From Sinosporangium siamense (GTDB taxonomy: Bacteria > Actinomycetota > Actinomycetes > Streptosporangiales > Streptosporangiaceae): DNA of 64,000 bases. The translations under genes were made by a program, and so were the position numbers. Position 1 is the first letter of the stretch. The number at the start of each line of letters is the position of its first letter. Shown here in pieces: positions 1-6,897 of the stretch. The stretch covers positions 310,001 through 374,000 of the forward strand of contig NZ_BOOW01000018.1 of the NCBI RefSeq assembly GCF_016863435.1. The letters run 5' to 3'. The notes below the pieces were generated by a model. That model worked only from the letters and a program-made list of their open reading frames with translations. It had not been told where the DNA came from and searched no databases.

Positions 1-245
1 GCCAGTACCACCACGTCCCGCTCGCCCTGTTCGTGCAGGTCGAGCAGCGTCCTCATGACCAGCGACTGCGCCTCGGGAGTGGGGGAGGAGGTGTCGAACA
101 GGTCACCGGCGACGATGACCATGTCGACGTCCTCGTGCCACACCCTCTCCACAAGTTCCCCGAGCACCGCACGGTGCTCGTCCATGCGAGGGCGGCCTTT
201 CAACACCTTGCCGACATGCCAGTCAGCCGTGTGCAGGATCTTCAT
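1..245 (-). CDS. sbcD: Exonuclease SbcD, N-terminal part
   Basis: Reading the minus strand from an ATG at 245 gives an open frame that leaves the window at base 1, so only about 81 N-terminal residues are visible. They form the start of the SbcD/Mre11 metallophosphoesterase fold: KILHTADWHVGK at residues 2-13 carries the metal ligands Asp8 and His10, and VAGDLFD near residues 45-51 is the second metal motif. SbcD with SbcC makes an ATP-dependent nuclease that opens DNA hairpins and cleans double-strand ends. The start lies 20 bases after the stop of the herA-like gene on the same strand, so the two are probably cotranscribed, and sbcC would be expected beyond the window edge. Identity is firm for the visible part. 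Confidence 0.9.
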   Translation of the reverse strand, partial: MKILHTADWHVGKVLKGRPRMDEHRAVLGELVERVWHEDVDMVIVAGDLFDTSSPTPEAQSLVMRTLLDLHEQGERDVVVL

Positions 246-265
246 CGCATCTCCGCATGAGGGGT

Positions 266-2080
266 TTAGAACGGAGGCACGTCGTCATCGGCGGGAAGCC
301 CCGCGAACGGGTCGTCGGACGTGCCGGTGATCGGGTTGCTGTGGGGGCGTTCGGCCTCGGAGGGCCGTGTCGCCCAGGCCGGGAAGGGGAAGGCGACGGC
401 CAAGGGCACCGGGATCTCCGGCTGCGCGACGAACATCGTGCCAGGCTTGGCGATCGTGGCCCGCTCCCGCGCCGTCGACGTCAACCAGCCGTATTCCGAC
501 CGCGTCGCCTCGGCCGGGTCGAGCCTGCCCGCGACCCGCACCGCGCAGTTGGCGACGATGCGCCGCTCGACCTCCGAGGCCGTCTGCTGGGCCCCGATCA
601 GGATCACCCCGAGCGACCGGCCGCGTTCGGCCACGTCGAGCAGGATCTCCTTGATCGGGGAGTCGCCGTCGCGCGGGGCGTACTTGTTCAACTCATCGAG
701 GACCACGAAAAGCAGCGGCCGTGCCGTACCCGTGCTCTCCTTGCGGGCGAACTCACCACGCAACGTGACACCGACCACGAAACGCTGGGCGCGCTCCGGC
801 AGGTTGTGCAGGTCTACGATCGTCACCTGAGCGTCCGCGGTGGTGATGGAGTGGGGGCGCCGCGGCGGCAGGTCGCCGCGGATCAACGGGGACAGACCAC
901 GCACCGAGGAGCGCAACCTGCGGAGAAAGGCGTTGATGGTGCCCATCGTCACCTGCCGGCCCGCCCACCGATCCCGGGTGTCCTCGTCGGTCACCAGGTC
1001 CTCGATAAGATCGACGAGCTGCTCATATGTACGGCACGGCGGGCCGTTGTCCACACGCACCGCGCCCGCGTCGTCCGTCCGGATCGCGTCGGTGCGCAGC
1101 CGGGCGGAGACCTGAGCCACGAGCATGGTGTATTGCGAGCGTTCGTCCTCCGCGTCTGCGAACACATATCTGAGCAGTTCGTCCCGGCAGAAGTCGGCCA
1201 GCGTCCAATAGAACGCGCTCACATCCCGGGTGCGGGCGCTGACGTGCGGCACGGCGTTCCGGTCGCCGGGGCGGGGCGGGGCGAACACGTGCACACTGCC
1301 GAAGGGCTGCGAAGGGAGGCCAAGTTTGGCGTAGTCGCTGCGCGCCTTGTCGTCGATGCGGATGTTCGCGTGGTCCAGGAACAGCAGGTCCTCGCCTTTG
1401 ACGGAGAAGATCAGCGCCTTGGTGTTCGCCGCCTCCACCTTGAGCACGCCCGAGGTGAAGATGGAATACAGCAGGAAGGTGGCGAACGACGTCTTCGTCG
1501 CCACACCCGACACGCCGGAGATCGAGACGTGTGCCCCTCTGGTGCCGTCCAGGAAGTCGAAGTTGAGATAGAGCGGTTTGCCGTCCCGCCCGAGCCCCAT
1601 CGGCACCCGGTTTTCCATCACGTCGAAGTAGAGCGCCTGATCCCGATCCGCACTCTCAGCCCGATAAGCGGGCGAACCCGGCAGCGGTGGGACGAAGACC
1701 TCCGGCTCCACCCGCGTCACCCGCACCTCCGCGCTCTCCACCACCGCCGCGGGCAGTTTCCCGTCGGCGATCAGAAACACGTCGGAGTCGAACGACGCCC
1801 CCTCGTGCCGGGCCTCCACGTTGGTCACGACACCGGCGACGAGCACCTCGCCCTGCCCAGGCACCTCACGCCGCGTGACCACCACGTCGTCGAGTTGCAC
1901 GACCTTGCCGGGTTCGAGCCCCACCCAGAACGACAGTGGCGACGCGGCCTGCGTGCCGAGCACGCGCCCCACCATCTCGGCGGAGGACGCCGAAGAGCCG
2001 GAGGGCAGGCCGTTGGGCAAGGTCACCGAGATCTCCCTAGCAACGTGCGGTGTCGGTAAAGGCAGGGTAACCGGCGCCAC
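266..2080 (-). CDS. HerA-like hexameric ATPase (DUF87 type)
   Basis: This 604-residue protein looks like a HerA/FtsK-superfamily DNA translocase. Residues 35-55 resemble the N-terminal HAS-barrel segment. The P-loop is at about 187-198, ISGVSGVATKTS, with Thr at the place where most Walker A motifs have the last Gly before Lys. Walker B is LLFVVLDELNKYAP at about 456-469. An R/N-rich C-terminal part with IVANCAVRVAGR follows. In archaea and some bacteria HerA works with a nuclease in end resection; here the gene sits just upstream of sbcD on the same strand, which supports a repair role. The first start is a GTG at 2080 with only a weak ribosome site; a start at the Met at residue 36 is possible. 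Confidence 0.85.
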   Translation of the reverse strand: MAPVTLPLPTPHVAREISVTLPNGLPSGSSASSAEMVGRVLGTQAASPLSFWVGLEPGKVVQLDDVVVTRREVPGQGEVLVAGVVTNVEARHEGASFDSDVFLIADGKLPAAVVESAEVRVTRVEPEVFVPPLPGSPAYRAESADRDQALYFDVMENRVPMGLGRDGKPLYLNFDFLDGTRGAHVSISGVSGVATKTSFATFLLYSIFTSGVLKVEAANTKALIFSVKGEDLLFLDHANIRIDDKARSDYAKLGLPSQPFGSVHVFAPPRPGDRNAVPHVSARTRDVSAFYWTLADFCRDELLRYVFADAEDERSQYTMLVAQVSARLRTDAIRTDDAGAVRVDNGPPCRTYEQLVDLIEDLVTDEDTRDRWAGRQVTMGTINAFLRRLRSSVRGLSPLIRGDLPPRRPHSITTADAQVTIVDLHNLPERAQRFVVGVTLRGEFARKESTGTARPLLFVVLDELNKYAPRDGDSPIKEILLDVAERGRSLGVILIGAQQTASEVERRIVANCAVRVAGRLDPAEATRSEYGWLTSTARERATIAKPGTMFVAQPEIPVPLAVAFPFPAWATRPSEAERPHSNPITGTSDDPFAGLPADDDVPPF

Positions 2081-2139
2081 CGACTACCCGGTTTGAATGC
2101 ACGATTTGCCCCCCGCCCGGATAGGGCAGGATGGGAGGT

Positions 2140-2520
2140 ATGAACAGGCCCGTGCTCGTCTACGACGGCGACTGCAGCTTCTGCACCACATCGGTCGCGT
2201 TCATCAAGCGCCGCATGCGGGTCGACGCAGAGATCACGGCGTGGCAGTTCGCCGATCTCGCCGCGCTCGGCACCACGCAGAAGCGCGCGGAATACGAGCT
2301 GCTGTGGGTGCGGCCGGACGGACGCACGTACGGCGGAGCCCAAGCCGTGGCCAAACTCCTCCTGGCGGCCGGGCTCCCCTGGTCACCGCTGGGCGCGATC
2401 ACGCGCGTCCCGCCGTTCCGCTGGCTAGCTCACGGGATCTACCGCCTGATCGCCAACAACCGCCACCTTCTGCCCGGCGGCACCCCCGCCTGCTCCCTTC
2501 CTGCCGATCGCCGCCCGTAG
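2140..2520 (+). CDS. DCC-family thiol-disulfide oxidoreductase (DUF393)
   Basis: The protein is about 126 residues. It opens with VLVYDGDCSFC, the DCC signature with a CxxC pair at Cys12 and Cys15 on a thioredoxin-like fold, which predicts thiol-disulfide redox activity. The product is small and cytoplasmic, with no signal peptide. An ATG at 2131 is in frame but lies directly on a purine-rich AGGGCAGG, so the ATG at 2140 with that sequence about 9 bases upstream is preferred. Its last 96 bases overlap the 3' end of the HTTM gene on the other strand. DCC and HTTM genes are often neighbours or fused in bacteria, so the two proteins probably work together, with the DCC protein perhaps serving the quinone-linked HTTM enzyme. 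Confidence 0.85.
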   Translation: MNRPVLVYDGDCSFCTTSVAFIKRRMRVDAEITAWQFADLAALGTTQKRAEYELLWVRPDGRTYGGAQAVAKLLLAAGLPWSPLGAITRVPPFRWLAHGIYRLIANNRHLLPGGTPACSLPADRRP

Positions 2521-3342
2521 CCGCACCCGCTCCAACGGCAGGAACACCAGCAGACACACCACAAGCGGCAGGAAGTGGATCGCGATCGTCACCCACGTCA
2601 TGAGGTGGAAACCGAGGAAGAAGACGACCCCGGCATGCAGCGCACGCCCCCGCAGGAACAGCAGGACGGGCGATAGCAGCTCGGCGATCAGCACCCCCCA
2701 CTGCGACAGGTGGAGCAGTGTGGGGAAATCCGCCAGGAACTGTCCCACGGGTGTGCCGCGCCGGCTCATCGCCCAATGGAAGGTGGCACCGTTCGGCCAC
2801 TCCCAGCCGCCAAAGCGGATCTTCGCGTAGGTCGACAGGAAATAGGTCGCTACCACTGCGATCTGCACACACCGGACCGCCCACCCCGCCGCCTCGGCTT
2901 TCGCCGTATCCGGCGTCCCGGGCTGTGCCGTACGGCTGCCGCCGACGTGGCCGATCGTGGGCAGAACGAAGAGCGCCACCATCAGCGCGAGGTGGTCGTG
3001 GTCGACCTTGCCATACGACATGGCGAGGATCGCCCAATAGCCGAACCCCAGCGCGGCCGTATATCCCGCGACGCGTGGGAGCCGGCCGGCCGCCGCCACC
3101 AGGCAGGCCACCAGCACGACGCCGAAGAGCACCGGCACCGACACCTCGTTGGCGGCGGGCAGATGCAGGAGCCGCGCGATCAGGACCGGGCGATAGTTCG
3201 CGGCCGAGTGCACATGGCCCCAGGTGCTGCCCGTGAAAAGGAACATGTCGATCGGTACGAACAGATACACGAGCGCGCGGAACACCGCGATGCGGCGGAG
3301 GGGGACGGGGGCGAAGAACCAGCGTGTCACCGGACCTGCCAT
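2425..3342 (-). CDS. HTTM-domain membrane protein (gamma-carboxylase-like)
   Basis: This 305-residue protein has many hydrophobic segments and the pattern of the HTTM (horizontally transferred transmembrane) family related to vitamin K-dependent gamma-carboxylase: an opening RIAVFRALVYLFVPIDM, a middle KIRFGGWEWPNG stretch and ELLSPVLLF before the last helices. No biochemical role is established for most bacterial members; quinone-linked chemistry at the membrane is the usual guess. Its start overlaps the stop of the upstream minus-strand gene by 16 bases, so translation is likely coupled. Its 3' end runs through the end of the DCC gene on the opposite strand. No terminator hairpin is evident between them. 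Confidence 0.85.
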   Translation of the reverse strand: MAGPVTRWFFAPVPLRRIAVFRALVYLFVPIDMFLFTGSTWGHVHSAANYRPVLIARLLHLPAANEVSVPVLFGVVLVACLVAAAGRLPRVAGYTAALGFGYWAILAMSYGKVDHDHLALMVALFVLPTIGHVGGSRTAQPGTPDTAKAEAAGWAVRCVQIAVVATYFLSTYAKIRFGGWEWPNGATFHWAMSRRGTPVGQFLADFPTLLHLSQWGVLIAELLSPVLLFLRGRALHAGVVFFLGFHLMTWVTIAIHFLPLVVCLLVFLPLERVRLRAAIGRKGAGGGAAGQKVAVVGDQAVDPVS

Positions 3343-3776
3343 GAGACCTCCTCGATGAACCGGGTCGCGGAGGGAACCCTGTCCTTGAGCTTGATCACTT
3401 TGGTCCTCAAGGTGAGCGTGGCCGGCGCGGCGTCTCCGGGACGGAGTCTGCGGTGGGCATCGGCTAAATGTTGTAAGAGGGAGGGGTCTTGGCGGTGCCG
3501 TCCGAGATGGCTCTCGATTTCGGCACGGCGTACACCTACGTAGTAGGGCTCAAGTGGGATTTCCACCTCTTGGCCCGCTGTTGTTCGGGCGAACAGGTGG
3601 AGGGAACGGATTTCACCGTCCGGCGGAATGCTGAAGGCGTACTGCACCATCGGGCCAAGCGGGAAGAAGTCATCTGTTCCCCATACGGTGCCGTAGAAAA
3701 GACCTGCGGCTACCGCCCCCGTGATGGTCACACGCCACGCCTTCGCGTATGGCGAGAGAGACATCGCGCTCACCAT
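3327..3776 (-). CDS. Hypothetical protein with one N-terminal membrane segment
   Basis: The frame is open from 3941, but the credible start is ATG 3776 (149 residues) or ATG 3764 (145 residues); the latter has a GGTGAG 6 bases upstream. The protein begins SLSPYAKAWRVTITGAVAAG, a short basic N terminus followed by one hydrophobic helix, then a mostly hydrophilic domain of about 105 residues with a DFFPLGPMVQYAF segment. I do not recognise a family. It immediately precedes, and overlaps by 16 bases, the HTTM gene, which makes it a likely accessory subunit of that membrane protein, facing outward. Genes of this kind commonly accompany HTTM genes in actinomycetes, but that is recollection and was not tested here. 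Confidence 0.65.
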   Translation of the reverse strand: MVSAMSLSPYAKAWRVTITGAVAAGLFYGTVWGTDDFFPLGPMVQYAFSIPPDGEIRSLHLFARTTAGQEVEIPLEPYYVGVRRAEIESHLGRHRQDPSLLQHLADAHRRLRPGDAAPATLTLRTKVIKLKDRVPSATRFIEEVSWQVR

Positions 3777-3968
3777 AGCCCTTTTTCCGGGCATCCTGGG
3801 AGTTCTTACTGGATGCTCATCGGAATAGTCGCTCTCCGTGGCGGAAGCCCTGTTGTCCTGCAAAAACGTAATTATGCGTGTTTTGTCCTTTGTTTCGCCG
3901 TATTTACGGTAGGCGGTGCTCTTCCCCTGATCGGGGGGCACGGAAGAGACGATCGGCGGACGCGCCGG

Positions 3969-4629
3969 ATGTTGTCCGGCCCGGTCACCGTCTCCGGCAC
4001 CCTCGTCGTCCCGTCCGGCGAACCGCCTGCGGGTCGCAGGGGGGCCACGCTGCGCTTTACACCGCTTCGATGGCCACCGGATATGCCCCCGAGCTGGATT
4101 TCCGCGGCGCGGTCGCCACCGCGCCTCCCACTAGCCTCACCAAGCTGACCCTCGACAAGACCGAGGCGGAATCGGAGGAGCGCCGCCTGCGCACCGCGCT
4201 CTATCCGCTGTTCCTGCTCGGCGTGAGTGTGAAGCACACGACGGTCGATCCCGAGGCCGTGGTCTCAGGCAAGGCGCTTGCGCTGATGGAGGTCGCCGAG
4301 AACAAATGCCTGATGGACGTCTACGACGAGATGGTCAAGCGGAAATCGACGACAGGAACTGCTGGAAGGTGCCACCGCACGAGGTGCCGGAGTTGACGGC
4401 GGCCATGCCGGACATGGATGTTCCGGTGAAGAGATATGACCGGCCTATCTTCATCGCCCAGGGAGCGAAGGACGAGATCGTCCAGGCGGAGGTCACGGCC
4501 GGTTTCGCCGAGCAGATCAAGGCGGCCGGCAGTGATGTCGTCTACAAGGAGTATCCGGCCGGCCACGACGTGCCCGGACATTCCTGGGGCGACGTCAAGG
4601 TGTGGCTGAAGCAGCGTTTCGCCGGGTAG
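3969..4629 (+). pseudogene. Secretory lipase / alpha-beta hydrolase, broken gene
   Basis: Pieces of one LIP-type secretory lipase occur in three different frames. Frame 3 at about 3975-4035 reads VTVSGTLVVPSGEPPAG, the usual N-terminal strand. Frame 2 at about 4030-4345 starts at the nucleophile elbow as GSQGGHAALYTA and continues through DFRGAVATAPPTSLTK. Frame 1 at about 4345-4629 reads RPIFIAQGAKDEIVQ and GHDVPGHSW, the C-terminal acid and histidine strands. The jump at about 4032 removes the oxyanion region and everything up to the nucleophile, so this is an internal deletion, not merely a frameshift; a second frame change lies near 4345. Signal peptide coding is also absent. The gene cannot make an active enzyme. 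Confidence 0.8.
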
Positions 4630-4653
4630 GCGGGTTTCTGCGGGTGGTGCCGC

Positions 4654-4695
4654 GGGCCGGAGGCGAGGTCCGCGCCGGACTCTCGCCTCCGGCCC
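4654..4695. terminator. GC-rich hairpin after lipase pseudogene
   Basis: A perfect 14-base inverted repeat, GGGCCGGAGGCGAG and its complement, encloses a 14-base loop. There is no T run. It lies 24 bases after the pseudogene stop between two converging genes, and probably ended the ancestral lipase transcript. Confidence 0.6.
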
Positions 4696-4758
4696 GCCAT
4701 CAGGGCTTCCGCCGTACCGCGCCGAGGAGGCGCGTCATGGCGTCCGCCGTGGTGGAAA

Positions 4759-4801
4759 CCGGATATGGCACGCGTCCCACCGTGCGGCATGCCATATCCG
4801 G
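4759..4801. terminator. Hairpin between lipase pseudogene and LPMO gene
   Basis: CCGGATATGGCA pairs perfectly with TGCCATATCCGG across a 19-base loop. It lies 58 bases beyond the stop of the minus-strand LPMO gene and probably stops that transcript, or acts from both sides. Confidence 0.6.
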
Positions 4802-4859
4802 GGTCTCAGTGCCGGCGCAGTGCCGACAACAGTGCCGATAAAACCCCTGCGGCCGGGGG

Positions 4860-5762
4860 TTAGCCGCGCTCCCAGAGGGCGGCGACGTTCGGCGGCTCCC
4901 ACCCGGCGAGGGCGGTGTGACCCTGGCGGCATGTGTACGTCACGCCGTTGTACGTCACACGCTGGCCGGTCGTGTAGGTGGTGCCCGCCGTCCATGAGGT
5001 GGAGCCCGTCTGCGTCGGCGAGGGCGACGGGGTGGGTGTCGCCGAGGTGGTGGGCGACGGGGAGGGGGAAGGCGACGGGTCGGGCGTGTTGCTCACCGTC
5101 GGGGTGGGCGTCGGGGTCGGGTCGACGTCGTTTCCGAACACCACGTCCGAGCAGGTGTAGAAGGCCTCACCGCTGTCCGAGCGCTGCCACACCGAGTAGA
5201 CGAGGTGGCGGCCCGACTTGCCCGAGGGCCAGCGGCCGTTCATCACGTAGGTCTGGTTGCTGTCGAGCGTCGGGTTCGTCGCCGTGAGGAAGGGGGCCGC
5301 CTCAAGGTCGGACCACTTGAGCGCCTGTGACGGGTTGTAGCCGTCCTTGGTGATGTAGACGTCGAACGTGCCCGGGTGCGGGGCGGTGGCCTTGTAGCGG
5401 AACGTGTACGACGCCCCGGCGGTCACCTTCGTCGACGGCCAGTCGCGCCTTGGCACATCGAAGGCGCGGTATTTGTCGCGCCCGCCGCTGCACATCTTGC
5501 CGTCCGGGACGAGCGGCTTGTGATTGCCTGCCGCGTTCGCCTGGTTGACCTCGTTCCAGTCGTAAAGCGGCTGGGTGCCGCCCATCGCGACGGCATCCTG
5601 ACAGGCCGCGCTCTTCGGTGTTTCTGGGCCTTCCAGGAAGCAGGCGTAGGTGCGGCTGATGGGAGTCTCCATTGACCCGTGCGCTCCGGCGGTGCCAGGA
5701 GCGATCACAAGGGCGGCTACCCCGCCGAGAGTGGCGAGGATTGCGGCGCTTCGCCTGTGCAT
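4860..5762 (-). CDS. Secreted AA10 lytic polysaccharide monooxygenase with CBM5/12
   Basis: The 300-residue precursor has a signal peptide of 27 residues ending AGTAGA, cut so that the mature chain begins with His28 (HGSMETP), the N-terminal half of the copper histidine brace. The AA10 domain runs to about residue 212: ATAPHPGTFDVYITK supplies the second copper histidine, and AFYTCSDVVF carries the axial Phe region. A Pro/Thr/Ser linker of about 40 residues (DPTPTPTPT onward) leads to a C-terminal CBM5/12 module with WTAGTTYTTGQRV and WEPPNVAALWE. Chitin is the likely substrate, attacked outside the cell by copper-dependent oxidation. The gene stands alone and has its own palindromic upstream element. 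Confidence 0.93.
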   Translation of the reverse strand: MHRRSAAILATLGGVAALVIAPGTAGAHGSMETPISRTYACFLEGPETPKSAACQDAVAMGGTQPLYDWNEVNQANAAGNHKPLVPDGKMCSGGRDKYRAFDVPRRDWPSTKVTAGASYTFRYKATAPHPGTFDVYITKDGYNPSQALKWSDLEAAPFLTATNPTLDSNQTYVMNGRWPSGKSGRHLVYSVWQRSDSGEAFYTCSDVVFGNDVDPTPTPTPTVSNTPDPSPSPSPSPTTSATPTPSPSPTQTGSTSWTAGTTYTTGQRVTYNGVTYTCRQGHTALAGWEPPNVAALWERG

Positions 5763-5827
5763 CTTCAGGCTTCTCCTTTAAGGGGGAGTTATGGGGGGTA
5801 TCCGCTGGTCAGGGCTTCGGTGCGGGC

Positions 5828-5852
5828 TTAACTCTTAGTTAACTTTCCTAAG
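5828..5852. promoter_or_regulatory. Palindromic operator-like element upstream of LPMO gene
   Basis: About 66 bases before the LPMO start are two overlapping inverted repeats: TTAACT-CTT-AGTTAA, perfect, at 5828-5842, and CTTAGTTAA-C-TTTCCTAAG, 7 of 9 pairs, at 5834-5852. The AT-rich block stands out from the surroundings. It is a plausible binding site for a regulator of chitin-degrading genes; the regulator is not in the window. Confidence 0.5.
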
Positions 5853-6033
5853 AGTTTGGAAGAGGGTAGTCCTCGTGCCCAGACCGGTCAAGCGATTCGG
5901 AAACCCCGCATCACGACTTTCGGCGTGATCACAACTCGCCGCGGTTACGTCTGCAGGTGGCCGCCTTGTCTCGTATGCGACTGGTCCCGAGATCGCGCGC
6001 CGCGGCGATCTCGGGACCGGCTGCCGACCGTCG

Positions 6034-6681
6034 TCACCCCGCTGAGCCGAGACGGTCCTCCAGGAGTTTGGCGTCCGGGCTGCGCTTCGCGATCGCGGGT
6101 TCGATCAGCCAGAACCAGCCCGCGGCCACCGCCACCAGCGCTCCGAACGCCGCGGCGGGCCAGCCGGACAGGATCGATTTCGTCACCAGCGCCACGGCGG
6201 AGGTCATCGCCACGGCGAGAAAGAACGCACCGGCGATGCTCAGCCTGTTGGCCCGGCGCAGGAGAAGGTCTTTGGACCCGGTGCGAAAGAGCACCCGGTG
6301 CTGGGCGGCGGGAGTGATGAAGCAGATAGAGGCCAGGGCGGCGCCCAGGAGCGCGATAAAGTAGAGCCACTGCCCGGAGTCGTCCACCTTCACAAAACCC
6401 GTGGCATAAGGGATCGTCAGCAGGAATGCGAAAAGCACCTGCACCCCGGTCACGGCCACGCGCAGTCCCTGAAGCAATTCGAGCAGTTCGCGGTTCAGCC
6501 GTTCCTGCCGGCTCTCCTCGGTTTCCTGCCGGCTCTCCTCGGTTTCCTGGCTGCGCCGATCCGTCCGCTTCGCCTCGACCGCGTTCCGTTGTGCCGGTCC
6601 GCCGGTGCCCCCGCCCCCCGCGCCTCGTCCCGCTAAGTCTTCGTCGGTCTTCAAACTCTGGTCTCTGCGCTCGTAGTCCAT
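6034..6681 (-). CDS. DUF6328 membrane protein
   Basis: A 215-residue protein read from the ATG at 6681; an ATG at 6699 is in frame but the downstream start fits the family better. The first 60 residues are charged and low in complexity, with a repeated QETEESR unit encoded by a 21-base tandem duplication. Then come LNRELLELLQGLRVAVTGVQ, FAFLLTIPY and four hydrophobic helices, the pattern of DUF6328 in actinobacteria. The function of the family is unknown. It is transcribed alone; a two-tier hairpin separates it from the acyltransferase gene upstream. Confidence 0.75.
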   Translation of the reverse strand: MDYERRDQSLKTDEDLAGRGAGGGGTGGPAQRNAVEAKRTDRRSQETEESRQETEESRQERLNRELLELLQGLRVAVTGVQVLFAFLLTIPYATGFVKVDDSGQWLYFIALLGAALASICFITPAAQHRVLFRTGSKDLLLRRANRLSIAGAFFLAVAMTSAVALVTKSILSGWPAAAFGALVAVAAGWFWLIEPAIAKRSPDAKLLEDRLGSAG

Positions 6682-6775
6682 CGTGCGGCAGCTCCTCACC
6701 CATCGGCGTCACGCTGAGTCAGGCCGCCTGTCCCTTCGGACTCGGGTCCTGCGTTCACCGGGCGGCCTACCCAAG

Positions 6776-6820
6776 CCGGAGACGGCTCTCGAATCACAAG
6801 TGATCCGAAGCCGTCTCCGG
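6776..6820. terminator. Two-tier hairpin after acyltransferase gene
   Basis: CCGGAGACGGCT pairs perfectly with AGCCGTCTCCGG, and inside the loop a second small hairpin, ATCAC-AA-GTGAT, can form. It lies 78 bases past the stop of the minus-strand acyltransferase gene. T-rich sequence follows on the plus-strand side, so it could also stop readthrough in that direction. Confidence 0.7.
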
Positions 6821-6897
6821 TTTGTCGGTTCTTTTCCAGAATGTCGGCATTGCAAACGAATGCCGGCCTCGGATCGCCCCCGCGATGGGAAGGGGAT

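Noticed and set aside
257-2059. A 600-codon open frame on the plus strand
   Set aside because: It is the complement of the HerA-like gene; the translation is rich in Arg, His and Gly, with no family motif. A GC-rich shadow.
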